Positions 1 through 10,853 of a DNA stretch of 64,000 nt are shown here, piece by piece. Below the pieces are notes generated by a model. That model saw nothing but the letters and a program-made list of their open reading frames with translations. It was not told the origin of the DNA and searched no databases. The stretch is taken from assembly GCA_021186555.1 (NCBI GenBank), contig JAJKFL010000010.1, positions 2,075,487 through 2,139,486 of the forward strand. The letters run 5' to 3'. The DNA is from Reticulitermes speratus. Taxonomy: Eukaryota > Arthropoda > Insecta > Blattodea > Rhinotermitidae. The position numbers and the translations under genes were made by a program. The number at the start of each line of letters is the position of its first letter. Within the stretch, counting starts at the first letter, position 1.

Positions 1-126
1 CGACGGACTGATCATTCGTCCAGAGGAGTCCTACCGAGTGTGGTGTGTCTGAGTGTGATCGTGAAGCCTCGATAATGAGGAGACCCTGGCCCACTAGGGG
101 CTGTCGAGCCATTCGAAAGAAATAGT
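1..126 (+). mobile_element. SINE family A, 3' half
   Basis: The window opens inside a family A SINE. It contains the conserved body (CGTCCAGAGGAGTCCTACCG, then GTGATCGTGAAGCCTCG) and the terminal GGGGCTGTCGAGCCATT followed by an A-rich end. The tRNA-like head lies upstream of the window. Eight further copies in the window confirm the family. Confidence 0.85.
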
Positions 127-378
127 AACAACGCTGCAGGCTGGACAGTCCGGAATTCGAATTCCTGCAGAGCCAAGAGACTTTCCTGTTTTCCAAAACG
201 TCTAGACCAGTTCTGGGGCCCACCCAGTCTCTTCTTCATTGTACTGGGGTTGCATGCCGTAGGTAAAGCGGCCGAGGCGTGATGTTGACCACTCACCTCC
301 ATCTGGCGCTGAGTTTAAAAGTGAGTAGATTTGTAAATCTGCTGTACCTGGATGCCTTCATGTCGTGGACAGGGTCAA
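127..378 (+). mobile_element. SINE family D, 5'-truncated
   Basis: Begins within the tRNA-like head (GGCTGGACAGTCCGGAATTCG, a worn B box) and runs through the family D body (CAGTTCTGGGGCCCACCCAG, GTAAAGCGGCCGAGGCGTG, ACCACTCACCTCCATCTGGC) to the tail around GGATGCCTTCATG. It abuts the family A SINE, so one probably inserted beside or into the other. Confidence 0.7.
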
Positions 379-936
379 ATTTGGACGCTTAGTGTCCTGG
401 AAAGGAATAGGAAAGGAATTGTTATTGGGTTTTGTGGAAGGACAGCTCGACACTTGTACAGAATAACTGAGGAAGGTCACAATCTGAATCACCGGATTGA
501 GACTAGCTCAATCAACAGGACCCAACTGAGTAGGCCTGAAGACGGAAGAAGAGCCATCTTCCGAAACGTAGTGAATTTTAGATTTTTATATTTTTACATT
601 TTATATTTTATTCTCATTAAAGACGATGGACAAAGTCCAACAAAAAAGTGGTTCACAATGTTATATACCATCGTCACAACCTTTTAGAATTCAAAATTTG
701 CTCTGTTTGCGAACATTTGGAATACTTTTTTATACGTAAGTTTTGGAACGGTAGATGTGCCTTGAGTCACTGTTGCTCGCGTTGTACCCCACAGTTTCTA
801 AACCTGTCCTCCCGCGCCGCGGATTCCAATTTCCATAAAGATCGCGTAGCCTCAAATTCTGATGCAGCCATTCTATTTTCTCTCATTACGTATGCAGCCT
901 GTACTGTACCAAGACCTGCTGTTCGCACGATTTGGT
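379..936. other. Unassigned intergenic or intronic stretch
   Basis: No open frame with recognisable protein similarity. Positions 570-620 are AT-rich. I see no repeat family that recurs clearly in the window. Confidence 0.5.
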
Positions 937-1080
937 GCAAAATCCTGTGTCACGGCTTACATTACCAGCTTCTGAGGATTCAAGCCTTCTGGGATGTGAC
1001 TCTTTGTCTTTGGTTGTGCGGTCCCCGACGTTTCGGATGATCGTAGTGGCGTCATCTCAAGAGTCAAGCTGTACGTACTT
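937..1080 (-). mobile_element. Second-lineage hammerhead-like element arm
   Basis: On the minus strand this carries the lineage 2 core: a TTGAGATGA-type box, an internal stem (GAUGA/UCAUC), then CGAAACGTCGGGG. It is one arm only and is worn. The same block recurs near 5.2, 14.6, 18.2, 23.2, 26.1, 41.5 and 47.1 kb. Confidence 0.55.
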
Positions 1081-1332
1081 CTTGGAACTGAAACCTAAGA
1101 AACACCGCTATGAGGAGCTCAAATGTCGCATTATAAGACCCATTTTGCTTCTGCAGTCAGCTTTGCTGCGTCTCTGAAGAGACTGAGCCTCATTGTTTGA
1201 GGATGATGCCGGAAATGCTGGTCAGGACTCAGAGAGGGTGCAGATAACAGGACTGAATGATAATGCCTGTTATCAGCCTATCAGTTACATGTATCAAGAA
1301 GAGGTACTTGCCTTTGGGATATGTGACCGACG
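1081..1332. other. Unassigned stretch before the first 114-bp array
   Basis: No gene or known repeat seen. It ends where the array start sequence (ATTCTACGTTCTGCCCACAC) begins. Confidence 0.45.
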
Positions 1333-2975
1333 GTTAACAGCAATTCTACGTTCTGCCCACACAGGGCGTTCATGTGTTTTGTGTGGATCTCAGAACATAC
1401 AACAATTATTTCACTGTACAGCATTAACTGATTGGTTTTTTATAACCGAGACGCAGTGTGTTTACTGCGCGGTACGGACTGTATCTTTATATGTACACAC
1501 CTAAAGCCCAGTGGTTACTATATGTACCACTTTGTTTAACATTCAACAATTCTACGTTCTGCCCACACAATGTATTTATGTGTTTTGTGTGGATCTCAGA
1601 ACAAACAGCGATTATTTCCCTATACAGCATTAACTGACTGGTTTGTATAACTGAGACGTAGTGTGTTTACTGCGCGGTACGGGCTGTGTCTTTATATGTA
1701 CACACCTAAAGCCCAGTGGTTACTATATGTACCACCTTGTTTAACATTCAACAATTCTACGTTCTGCCCACACAGTGTATTTATGTGTTTTGTGTGGATC
1801 TCAGAACAAACAGCAATTATTTCACTATACAGCATTAACTGACTGGTTTGTATAACTGAGACGGAGTGTGTTTACTGCGCGGTAACGGACTGTATTTATG
1901 TGTTTTGTGTGGATCTCAGAACAAACAGCAATTATTTCACTGTACAGCATTAACTGGACTGGTTTGTATAACTGAGACGGTGTGTTTACTGCGCGGTACG
2001 GACTGTATTTATGTGTTTTGTGTGGATCTCAGAACAAACAGCAATTATTTCACTATACAGCATTAACTGATTGGTTTGTATAACTGAGACGAGTGTGTTT
2101 ACTGCGCGGTACGGACTGTGTCTTTATATGTACACACCTAAAGCCCAGTGGTTACTATATGTACCACCTTGTTTAACATTCAACAATTCTACGTTCTGCC
2201 CACACAGTGTATTTATGTGTTTTGTGTGGATCTCAGAACAAACAGCAATTATTTCACTATACAGCATTAACTGATTGGTTTGTATAACTGAAACGTAGTG
2301 TGTTTACTGCGCGGTACGGGCTGTGTCTTTATATGTACACACCTAAAGCCCAGTGGTTACTATATGTACCACCTTGTTTAACATTCAACAATTCTACGTT
2401 CTGCCCACACAGTGTATTTATGTGTTTTGTGTGGATCTCAGAACAAACAGCAATTATTTCACTATACAGCATTAACTGACTGGTTTTTATAACCGAGATG
2501 CAGTGTGTTTACTGCGCGGTACGGACTGTGTCTTTATATGTACACACCTAAAGCCCAGTGGTTGCTATATGTACCACCTTGTTTAACATTCAACAATTCT
2601 ACGTTCTGCCAACACAGGGCGTTCATGTGTTTTGTGTGGATCTCAGAACAAACAGCGATTATTTCACTATGCAGCATTAACTTACTGGTTTTTATAACTG
2701 AGACGGAGTGTGTTTACTGCGCGGTACGGACTGTGTCTTTATATATACACACCTAAAGCCCAGTGGTTACTATATGTACCACTTTGTTTAACATTCAACA
2801 ATTCTACGTTCTGCCCACACAATGTATTTATGTGTTTTGTGTGGATCTCAGAACAAACAGCGATTATTTCACTGTACAGCACTAACTGATTGGTTTGTAT
2901 AACTGAGACGTAGTGTGTTTACTGCGCGATACGAACCGAGTCTTTATATATGTCAGGTTAATTTTAATCTTTAAA
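1333..2975 (+). repeat. Tandem array 1 of the 114/205-bp family
   Basis: Tandem copies of a 114-bp core (CTGAGACGGAGTGTGTTTAC, GTTTTGTGTGGATCTCAG) alternate with about 205-bp units. The longer units carry an extra 91-bp linker (CTAAAGCCCAGTGGTTAC to TTCTACGTTCTGCCCACAC). Consecutive long units start at 2091 and 2296. The array ends with a variant last unit (CGATACGAACCGAGTCTTTA) followed by CAGGTTAATTTT, a terminus shared with the other three arrays. Short open frames here are products of the repeat and are not genes. Confidence 0.95.
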
Positions 2976-3121
2976 GGATTAATAAAAAAAGTAGGTGATC
3001 GGGCAGAACATGCTAAATAACACACTGGGCCTGGTTTGTATGGAATGGAATTCAAAGCCAAACAGAGCAACACTGGACAGAAGGTAACACTGCTGTTTTA
3101 TGGATATGTACAGCTTAAGCC
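2976..3121. other. Spacer
   Basis: Short unique-looking spacer between array 1 and a SINE. Nothing recognised. Confidence 0.4.
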
Positions 3122-3300
3122 ATTTGGTGGCTCAGACGGCTACTCGTCGGACCCTTCATCGCGGAGGCCCGGGTTCGATCCCATGGCAATCGAGGTGGAA
3201 TTTATAGTGGGCAAAGTGACATTGGGACAGGTTTTTCTCCGTGTGCATTGGTGTTCCCTTGTCATTATAATTCCACCAGTGTTCTGTTGTTATTCATCCG
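3122..3300 (+). mobile_element. SINE family E
   Basis: tRNA-like head with an A-box-like GGTGGCTCAGACGG and B-box GGGTTCGATCCC, then the family E body (TTTATAGTGGGCAAAGTGAC, GGGACAGGTTTTTCTCCG). It matches the complete copy at 47.3 kb but lacks that copy's 3' end. Confidence 0.8.
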
Positions 3301-3656
3301 TGCGTCTGTTATGGAAGTTGTGTACCGTTACGAGCGTGTTCTCAGGTGGAAAAGTCGGACGCTCCGCCCGTCAAGTCGGGCCGACCCACAACGCCAGAGT
3401 TGACTTCACGACTTTGGTGTAGATGTCACTGCCTGCAGACGAAGTGGGGGCACATAGACGGACGAGACGTAGTTGGAGTGAGAAGCAGAGATCAAGAGAG
3501 AAGAATTTGAAAGAAGCGGAGTGGAACGGAGAGTGTGTGGAGAGGGAATGGGAGTGAGGAGTGGAGAGAGATAAATAGAAAAGAGGAACAAAGAATGAAT
3601 GAATGAAGTGAAGACGAGGATAGAGAGGAGCAAGGAACGAAACAACGAAGAGAGAT
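3301..3656. other. Unassigned, with purine-rich tract
   Basis: Positions 3475-3660 are strongly GA-rich (runs of AGAGAG, GAAAGAAG, GAATGAATGAAG). This makes long Ser/Leu/Phe-rich open frames on the minus strand. They have low-complexity composition and no domain, so I do not call a gene. Confidence 0.5.
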
Positions 3657-3938
3657 AAAGTAAAGTTTACCCTAGAACAGGCCATGAAGGCCCAGAGGGG
3701 GAGTAGAGGTATAGCTCTACTCTTTCTTTAACCCTGGCGCTAGATGAGGGTGGGTGGTCAACTCCACGCCCCGGCCGCTTTACCCCGGGAAAGAGACCCG
3801 TTACCCATTGTATAGGAGGCTGGGTAGGCCCCAGGGCCGGTCTGGATGGATGCGGAAAATCTCGCCCCCACCGGGAATCGATCCCCGGACCGTCCAGCCT
3901 GTAGCGAGTCACTATACCGACTGAGCTATTCTGGCCCG
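3657..3938 (-). mobile_element. SINE family B, near full length
   Basis: Minus-strand tRNA-derived SINE. The head with B box (GGGGATCGATTCCCGG) lies at about 3870-3938 and the tail (CCATGAAGGCCCAGAGGGGG on +) at 3680-3700, ending in the GTAAAG-rich 3' end. It matches copies at 8.9, 25.0 and 63.1 kb. Confidence 0.9.
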
Positions 3939-4269
3939 AATGAAGAAAGGATGAATGTAATTACTTGAAGCTCTTGGCGTCGAATTATGCAGGTGTGAAA
4001 TTTAATACACTGCAGTTCCGTTAGCCATAAGACGCCCTGTAGTGTGTTACTTCCCCACAACACGTGGTGTTCAGTAACGTGTGTACTGACACGCAGTACC
4101 GTGTTGTTTGTTGGTGTTAGCGAACACGAAACACAAGCCTCGTGTTAGTCTCTGTTTACGGTTCACTGTCTGACGTGGCCAGAATCTGTCGTAACGTCGC
4201 TAACGTAAGGAATTGATGTTGGAAACTGTGAAGGATGTAGATCACTTCGAAGACCTAAATGTAGATGGG
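3939..4269. other. Unassigned stretch
   Basis: No recognisable gene or recurrent repeat. Confidence 0.45.
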
Positions 4270-4450
4270 AGGTTAGTACTATCTGGGATATTACGCAGCG
4301 TTGAGTGGTAATTCTGTACCGACGTTTCGGGACAACCTATCGGTCCCATTTTAAGGGTTAAGAAGTCCAAAAGAGAGACTGCACCGACGTTTTGGGAACA
4401 ACCTCTCGGTATCCTCTTCAAGGGTCAAGACGTCCAAAAAGAAAGGTGTC
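4270..4450 (-). mobile_element. Lineage 2 hammerhead-like element, duplicated arm
   Basis: Starts CTGGGATATTACGCAGCG and carries two successive cores (ACCGACGTTTCGGGACAAC at 4318 and a worn ACCGACGTTTTGGGAACAAC at 4382), each followed by an AAGGGT(C/T)AAGA end. The two cores are direct repeats about 64 bp apart. Elsewhere this family usually occurs as inverted arms, so this copy is rearranged. Confidence 0.6.
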
Positions 4451-5020
4451 AAATTGGTGTTCTTATACCAACAAAGAAAATAAAAAATAAGTGTTGCCTT
4501 TTTTGTGTACAGTCAGTGTAATAAATAGATTTCAGAAAGTATTTCTTAAGGCTATCTATAGGCGTCTCTACGTTTCTGTAACGGACTTCCGTGGAGGAAG
4601 TCTGGGGCCGCGTTGATGCTTTTGTTTGTTTATTTTCTGATTTTATTTTATTTTACGCGTTTTGCTTTGCTTTTATTATTTGCTCCATGTATGCCTATTT
4701 GTTATTATTTTTTTTTAATTCTTTGTCATTGCAATAGATCTGGTTGCTAAGGTGTCATCGGTCAGTCAGTCGTCTCAGTCAGTCATCAGTCAGTCGTCGT
4801 CTGTCTGTCTCTCTTAAGGACATTCCCCGATTTGTGGTCATGTCAAACACCTCGTAATGCAAGATCGCATGAACCAAATTTATTTTGTGCATTTACTCAA
4901 TTTATACAAGAAAGACGCGGAAAAGCTCGCTTGAGTAGAAATGAAAACGCGCGTTTCGTTTGCACATGACGTCTAACTGCCTTCTAGGTCTGTGAGGTAG
5001 GTACCAACGCTTCTGAGGAA
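4451..5020. other. Unassigned, with CAGT-rich microsatellite
   Basis: Positions about 4760-4815 are a degenerate (GTCAGTCA)n / (CTGT)n simple repeat. The rest shows no gene. Confidence 0.5.
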
Positions 5021-5215
5021 ATTACTGTCACCATCTTCATGGTAGAAATACCCTGAAGATGAAGGCAGTTTTTTTCCTCCGAAATATTTGAGTTTATTTT
5101 AGAGGTGTTGCTGGAGATACAGTTCTTCTGTGATGTGACTCTGTGTCGTTTGTTTATTTTCCGACGTTTCGAATGATCTTTATGCTGTCATCTCTAACGT
5201 TCAAGCTATCCTTGT
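5021..5215. mobile_element. Worn lineage 2 hammerhead-like fragments
   Basis: Contains ACCCTGAAGATGAAGGCAG near 5050 on + with a decayed GAAA box, and CCGACGTTTCGAATGATC near 5160 belonging to a minus-strand copy. Both match the lineage at 41.5 and 1.0 kb but are degenerate. Confidence 0.45.
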
Positions 5216-5245
5216 TGTCATATTTGATTTCTTTTTTCAACAGAG

Positions 5246-5722
5246 TTCTAATCTGATTCACTGTCTATTAACCAACTAAATGCAATTTCACTTTCAACTA
5301 TTTAATAGTTTACAAATATTCCCCTACATACGTTTCGGTCCATACAAAGACCATCATCAGGGGGTACACAAACTACACTTTATTTACATCCACAGGTTCA
5401 ATCTGTCACCATATGCAGTCTAGTTCAGTTCAGTCTTTTATGTAGGTTGTAGTCACTTTCTAAAAACACGTATTTAAAAAATAAATTGTGACATATATAT
5501 AAAAACACTATTTATGAGTTCATAAAAGGCTCCTCAATGTTGTATTTAAAAGGCTAAAAACGTCAACATGGCTATCATGTTTTCACACACATTTGGCTAG
5601 TTGTCTTTAATCGTAGTTTTTCATATTTTGGAGTTCGTATTTATAATATGCTGTGAAACAAATAGATGTATGTTAGGACTATGATTATATTCTCTTAGTT
5701 GGTTAATAGACAGTGAATTGAA
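5246..5722 (-). mobile_element. Short Penelope/retrozyme-like element with inverted ends
   Basis: The ends are inverted copies: CACTGTCTATTAACCAACTA near 5260 and TAGTTGGTTAATAGACAGTG near 5698. The roughly 480-bp element has no coding capacity and holds one hammerhead-like motif at 5321-5364. The layout (ribozyme near one end, AT-rich body) resembles non-autonomous relatives of Penelope-like elements. Confidence 0.6.
5321..5364 (-). ncRNA. Hammerhead-ribozyme-like motif
   Basis: Read on the minus strand: stem I CCCC/GGGG, box CUGAUGA, one extra U, stem II GGUCU/GGACC (five pairs counting one G-U), box GAAA, self-complementary CGUAUG as minimal stem III, cleavage triplet GUA. All core hammerhead positions are present except that the extra U sits between CUGAUGA and stem II. 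Self-cleavage is a prediction. Confidence 0.7.
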
Positions 5723-6810
5723 AATGCACGTGAAAGTCATATAAAATTTCTAATCTGATATTCTATATTTTTAGTCACAAATATTGCGGCTGCAGTAAAG
5801 ATAAACCGAAGTTTCTTTACGTGACCTCCGGTGCATGAAATTCTATAGGCCTGTTGGTAGTATCGTGTGTCTAGCCACACTTGCTGTTCGTAATTCTATA
5901 AAAAAATAGGATTATTGAAAGAAGCATAGAACGTTGTCTATATTCAAGCTTCATATTCATTCTTGTATTTGCAACGTCATATCCTTAGCAACGAATGTTT
6001 GTCAAAAATTTTAACTCAGCCAGACCCAAGCGACCAATCCCCAAAATATCTTTGCCTTTCAGAAAACCAAACCAATAAATTCCAACCAGTAAAGTGCCAA
6101 TTCCAATATGGCAGAAATATTATTTGTTCTCTGAACATTTTCAATGACTTCACACTGTGACCAGAATTTTAAGCCTTTTGTGATTGTAATTTAATGTGAA
6201 GTAACAAAGGCTGTGTACACAGCAGTACATACAGACGTGTAAAGAATGGGAATTATATGGTGTGTCTTGTATAAGGTTGGAACACCCCAGTTTCAAGGCG
6301 TGAAACTGCATGCGTGGCAAGTGTGTAGGTGGACTAACAAGTGGCTCTAGGAATCTGTCTGTTCTACAGAGCACACTCCGTATAGGGGAGCTGCAGGTAA
6401 TACACTCCTCAAACAGTGATGCCAGAGGACTCGCGTTCCAAACTGGACATGTCAATGTATGTCGTACATAATGTCTGGACATTATTAGCGGTCATGGCCG
6501 AGTGTGACACGCAATATGTGTGCGTTACATGCTTCTTTACTTTGGAAGATTAGGAGAATGTTCTGTGCACAAGGTGTATAAAACGGTGATACAGTAACGA
6601 AGTCATATTTCTCTGTCCGCACGTTTCATTCACGAAACATTTCGATTAAATTTCGTGTTTTTTTTTATTTCTGAACGAAATTTATTGGACTAATTAAAAT
6701 TTTTATGTGAACATGTCGATTGTAACTACAAATTTTCACGGAGCAACGAAGTAAAATTTATCTTTTGTTAACTGTTTCGTTCTTGAGAATACTGACAGCA
6801 TAGAATGTAA
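5723..6810. other. Unassigned stretch
   Basis: About 1.1 kb with no recognisable gene. The short open frames at 5963-6160 and 6150-6482 show no domain. A T-run lies near 6660. Confidence 0.45.
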
Positions 6811-7062
6811 GGTAAAGCAATCCCATTACAGGCCTGGACAGACCCTTAGGGTTCCGGGAGGTTGAGGCTCCCAGATTTCTAGACAATCGGCACATGAAGG
6901 TGGTAAGGTTGTCAGCCCTACGCAACAGCTGCCTTTACCCACCAGGAAATACTCCTGGTACTCATTTCTTTTAGAAATAGTGCGACAGGATTATGCCAAT
7001 GAAAAATTCCAGTGACACCATCGGGAATCGAACCCTCAACCAACTGCGCCACCGCGTGCTTC
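6811..7062 (-). mobile_element. SINE family C
   Basis: The minus-strand copy ends at AGGCCTGGACAG on + and has its tRNA-like head near 7020-7062 (B box complement GGGAATCGAACCC, then CAACTGCGCCACCGCGTGC). It matches copies at 10.1 and 58.9 kb. Confidence 0.88.
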
Positions 7063-7554
7063 CAGCATAGAATGTAGCTGATTAAAATATGCAACTTTTT
7101 ATGTGGAACGTTATTGAACGTAGTGAATATTTAACTAAGTAAATGAGAAAATATTTGTTTTTTTTCAGTACAATGTGGATTGGCCTTGAAGCTGTAGATT
7201 TATAGCTGCGGTACACGAAGTAACTGTGCAAAAATCCATCAGCAAAGTATTTTAGTCGCGTAGAATTGAGTCAGCCTGTTTAGTCAACACTTCGGTACTG
7301 TTAGTAATAGACTAATAGTATATCAAATAACCAGGTAATAATATCTCTAGTGCATGTGAATTTGCCGAAGCAGATTACCATTGCAAATGCGTAAACGTAA
7401 AAACACGCGTATGGGACGTGGAGGAAAGCTCCAGTTCGTCTCGTTATTTAACCATTTTAACGATCATTTGTGACATACCGCCTTTCTCCAAATTTCTTCA
7501 TTTACACTGTCAAGAGTCAAGGCGTTCCCTCTGAAGACCAGTGGTGGTGGTGAC
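7063..7554. other. Unassigned stretch
   Basis: No gene or recurrent repeat recognised. Confidence 0.4.
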
Positions 7555-7680
7555 GATTGTGTAGTAGTAGTAGTGGTAGTAGTGGTAATAATAATAGTAG
7601 TAGTAATAATAGTAGTATGTAGTGATTAGTAGTAGTAATAGTAGTAACATTGGTAATAATAATTAAGTAGTGGTTAGTAA
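7555..7680 (+). repeat. (GTA)n / (AAT)n trinucleotide microsatellite
   Basis: Interrupted GTAGTAGTA and AATAATAAT runs over about 125 bp. Confidence 0.9.
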
Positions 7681-8366
7681 GGTACTTAGTTGAAAACCGT
7701 ACCCTAATGTTTGGTTAACGCCGTGTGAGTACTACGAGTATAAACGTATTTCCCCATCAACCGCCCGTGCTATCACACCCACTCCGTTCGTACTGTTACG
7801 CTATAAGCAAACTGCCGGCGCGCGCAGGTGCCATAAGATCGCGATCTGACTGCTATAGAAGCAGCGGGTTCCTGTGAAAAGTTGGGAACTTTCGAAACAA
7901 CACGGCGTCATAGCCCACACGACGACAGTCTCGACACTGTCGCAGTAGCACAGATATGCTTACAGCGGTCAAGGAAAACAGGTGAGACGCCCAAAATAAC
8001 CAGATCTTCGACTATAGAAAGGAGGACTATTAAGACTCCTCCACGCCATATGACGCCCGTAATGCAAGGGTATTGAGCGCTTTGTGTTTTATAAAATTAT
8101 ACAGGATGTTCTTTAAAGCGGCTGAAACAGGGAAGCACTTATGGCTGCGACTGTATAAAAAAATGTTTACCCGGTAGAGACTTCTGTCATCTGTGACACA
8201 AATGGCTGTCAGCAAAGTGTTCATACACGCTGTTAGGATCTTGGCATTTGAATTGCTTCGTTGATGTAGAGAAATTGGACACGGTGACAGGAACCGTCTT
8301 TTGTTTTTATGTTGTGTTGTGCTTAAAGCAAGAAATAACAACACTAAGATTATTCGCAGTAGACCG
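7681..8366. other. Unassigned stretch
   Basis: No recognised gene. Open frames of 64 and 104 codons here (7882-8076 +, 8030-8344 -) have no motif and look like chance. Confidence 0.45.
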
Positions 8367-8662
8367 CTGAGCCAGGATAGCTCAGTTGGTATAGTGACTT
8401 AAGACTACGGGGTGGATAGTTGAGGAAATCTTGTTTCGGTTTCTAGCAGTTTTAAGGGATTTCCTCGTGTTTAAACGTGTTGACAGGCCCTAGGGCCCAA
8501 CTGGCTCTTTATTCAAGGGGACCGGGGTCTTTTTTCTCCGGGAGTAAAGTAGCCGGGGAGGTGAGTTAACCATTTATGTACATCTAGTGCCGAGGTTGAG
8601 AATGAGTGGAACTAGACGCCTGCTCCGCCAGTATGCCTTCATGGCGTCGAGAGTGTCACAAA
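8367..8662 (+). mobile_element. SINE family D
   Basis: tRNA-like head GGATAGCTCAGTTGGTATAG at about 8373 with a decayed B box, then body (GGGCCCAACTGGCTC, GGGAGTAAAGTAGCCGGGG) and tail (AGTGCCGAGGTTGAGAATG, ATGCCTTCATGGCG). It is divergent from the other D copies, so probably old. Confidence 0.75.
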
Positions 8663-8906
8663 GTTGATAGTGTGCTCCTTCATTTAAGGCATGCCAACCT
8701 AGTAGACTGTAACTGCCTGCAGTCAAGTACCTGCAGGTTGGGAGCGTGGAGCGATTAGCGTTTCGTGGTGCTGATTTGATGTGTGAAAACAGGCCTTTGG
8801 AAATATGAAAAATGGGTCGGTTTTTTGTTTTTAAATTGTAAAACAATAACTTGTCAGTAGTTTGACGTATTTAATTTTGAGTTTTCAGTTTGGTAGGGAA
8901 GGCTAA
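8663..8906. other. Spacer
   Basis: Nothing recognised. Confidence 0.4.
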
Positions 8907-9181
8907 GGTAAAGGTAAAGTTCACCCTATAACAGGCCATGAAGGCCCAGAGGGGGAGTATAGGTATAGCTCTACTCTTTCTTTAACCTCGGCGCTACATG
9001 GGGTGGGTGGTCAACTCCACGCTCCGGCCGCTTTACTCCGACCGGTACCCACTGTACAGGAGGCTAGGTAGGCCCCAGGACCGGTCTGGACGCGTGCTGA
9101 AACTCTCGCCCTTCACCGGTATTCGATCCCCGGACCGTCCAACCGGTAACGAGTCGCTATACCGACTGAGCTATCCCGGCA
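8907..9181 (-). mobile_element. SINE family B, near full length
   Basis: On + it runs from GTAAAGTTCACCCTATAAC through CAGGCCATGAAGGCCCAGAG to ATTCGATCCCCGGACCGTCC (B box complement) and ACTGAGCTATCCCGGC (A box complement). The structure is the same as the copies at 3.7 and 63.1 kb. Confidence 0.9.
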
Positions 9182-9805
9182 CACTAAAGCGTAGAGTAAT
9201 TCTATATTTGAAATTCACGAAGAGGAAAGACGAGTAGCTTAAAGGAAGACATTAATTCCGTTTGGGGGCAAGCAGGAGTAATAAGTTAGAACTGACACGT
9301 GGAGTTATTTAAGCCGTCATTTTAAAAATCTATTTTTGTGTAATTACGTCGTCTTGTCGAAGAAAAAAAATGTAATGACTTACACAGCTCGAAGAGGATT
9401 GATTCGTATGTAAATATTGTAAATGTTTGTATCTTTGTTTCTTTTTCGCCTTCTTTTTTATTTTTGCGTTTTTCATTATTTCCAGGGTTCGCACGCCACT
9501 GATGGTAATATCACTCTCCCACGCACAAACGCACCCCGTGTAAACGTTACAGCTCTCACTGCGGTGGTGTTCTAAATAAAGGCGCAGTGTAACAGGTTTC
9601 GTTGGGCGCCACCTCCTAGTCGTTCAGCAAACACTCGCTACGCTTATCGACGGGATCTAAACAGAGCGGCCTCAGGCACGCTGTTCCGAGCTGTGTTACA
9701 AGCAGACTGTTGAACGCGTGGCTTTTTTCCTCCAGCTAGCCAATTTTGAGAACTAATCATTTATCTTGCAGGAGACTGAAGGAAATTGCACGCTATGTAC
9801 TCCTC
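9182..9805. other. Unassigned stretch
   Basis: No gene recognised. A possible 3' splice-like ATTTATCTTGCAG lies just before the retrotransposon fragment near 9770, but no exon can be supported. Confidence 0.45.
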
Positions 9806-10082
9806 ACTCAAATACTTGCATGATCAAATCAAGTATGATGGGATGGGCGGGGTATGTAGCACGTGTGGTGGAGACGAGAAAGGTATGCAGGGTTTTGGTG
9901 GGGAAAAGTGAAGCAAAGAGATTACTATGAAGACCAACGCGTAGATGGGAGGATAATATTAAAATGGTTCTTAGACAAATAGGTTTCAAGGGCGTAGACT
10001 GGATTAATATGGCTCTGGATAGCAACAAATGGCGGAATGCTGTGAAACCGTTAATGAAGTTTCAGGTTCTGTAAAATGTGGG
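9806..10082 (+). mobile_element. Non-LTR retrotransposon 3' end (GRPRRRW family)
   Basis: A degenerate copy of the reverse transcriptase C-terminal tail. It starts TGATCAAATCAAG, encodes a worn GWAGYVARV-like start, keeps TAGATGGGAGGATAATATTA (the RWEDNI codons) and ends after the TTCAGGTTCTGTAAAA region. Several frameshifts make it non-coding. Confidence 0.75.
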
Positions 10083-10122
10083 TGATTTATTGTTTAGTCG
10101 AGGAACTAGTAACTTGCTCTGT

Positions 10123-10409
10123 GTGGGGGCACGCGGTGGTGCAGTTGGTTGAGGCACTGCGCTACAAGTCGGAAGGTCGCGGGTTCGATTCCCGATGGGG
10201 TCATTGGGATTTTTCATTGACTTAATCCTTCCGGCCGCACACAGCCTGTAACAGAAATGAGTACCAGAAATACTTCCTGGGGAAGCCGCCGTGGAGGCTG
10301 ACAAACTTGCCACCTTCATGTGCCAATTGTCTAGAAATCTGGGAGCCTCAACCTCCTGGAACCTTAACGGCCTGTCCAGGCCTGTACAGGGATCGCTGTA
10401 CCTTTTACT
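10123..10409 (+). mobile_element. SINE family C, full length
   Basis: Complete head (GTGGTGCAGTTGGTTGAGG A-box region, GCGGGTTCGATTCCC B box) followed by the family body (TTTTTCATTGACTTAATCC, ACTTCCTGGGGAAGCCGCCG) and the terminal GGCCTGTCCAGGCCTGTACAG. This is the best copy of the family in the window. Confidence 0.92.
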
Positions 10410-10605
10410 CTGCTCTGTGCGTTTCGTTCGTCTTATAAAGACGTCCGCTTGTCGCGCAGTGTGTTGATACTCGGATTAGTGCGACACATCAACATAGAAT
10501 GATATGCATGGCATTCGTAATTTAAATACGTGTAGTTGGTCGTGGTACGTTACACCAGTGATGAGCTTGCACACAGAAGGACTGGATGATGTAGCACTGT
10601 ATCGC
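10410..10605. other. Spacer
   Basis: Nothing recognised. Confidence 0.4.
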
Positions 10606-10610
10606 GCCTA

Positions 10611-10641
<31 letters not shown>

Positions 10642-10853
10642 CTAAACTTAACTAACTAAACTAAACTAACTCAAGTAAACTAAACTAACTAAAGTAAACT
10701 AACTAACTAACTAACTAAACTAAACTTAAAACTAAAGTAACTAAACTAACTAAAGTAAAGTAAACTAACTAAACTAAACTTAACTAAACTAACTAAATTA
10801 AATAAATACTAAACTGAACTGAACTTACTAACTAACTAACTAACTAACTAACT
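10606..10853 (+). repeat. (CTAAA)n / (CTAA)n simple repeat
   Basis: About 250 bp of AACTAAACTAAACT grading into CTAACTAACTAA. It sits directly at the 3' side of the minus-strand retrotransposon end that follows, so in transcript sense it is (TTTAG)n/(TTAG)n. It looks like an expanded 3' tail of that element. Confidence 0.9.

Noticed and set aside
3371-3685. Ser/Leu/Phe-rich 104-residue minus-strand protein
   Set aside because: Low-complexity purine tract and part of a SINE.
9755-9790. A 3' splice site (ATTTATCTTGCAG) before a coding exon
   Set aside because: The following sequence leads into a broken retrotransposon fragment, and no host exon is recognisable.
10123-10200. Possible tRNA gene
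   Set aside because: Head of family C SINE, followed by the conserved family body.
10606-10853. Interstitial telomere repeat
   Set aside because: The units are TTTAG and TTAG, not TTAGG, and the tract is joined to a retrotransposon 3' end.
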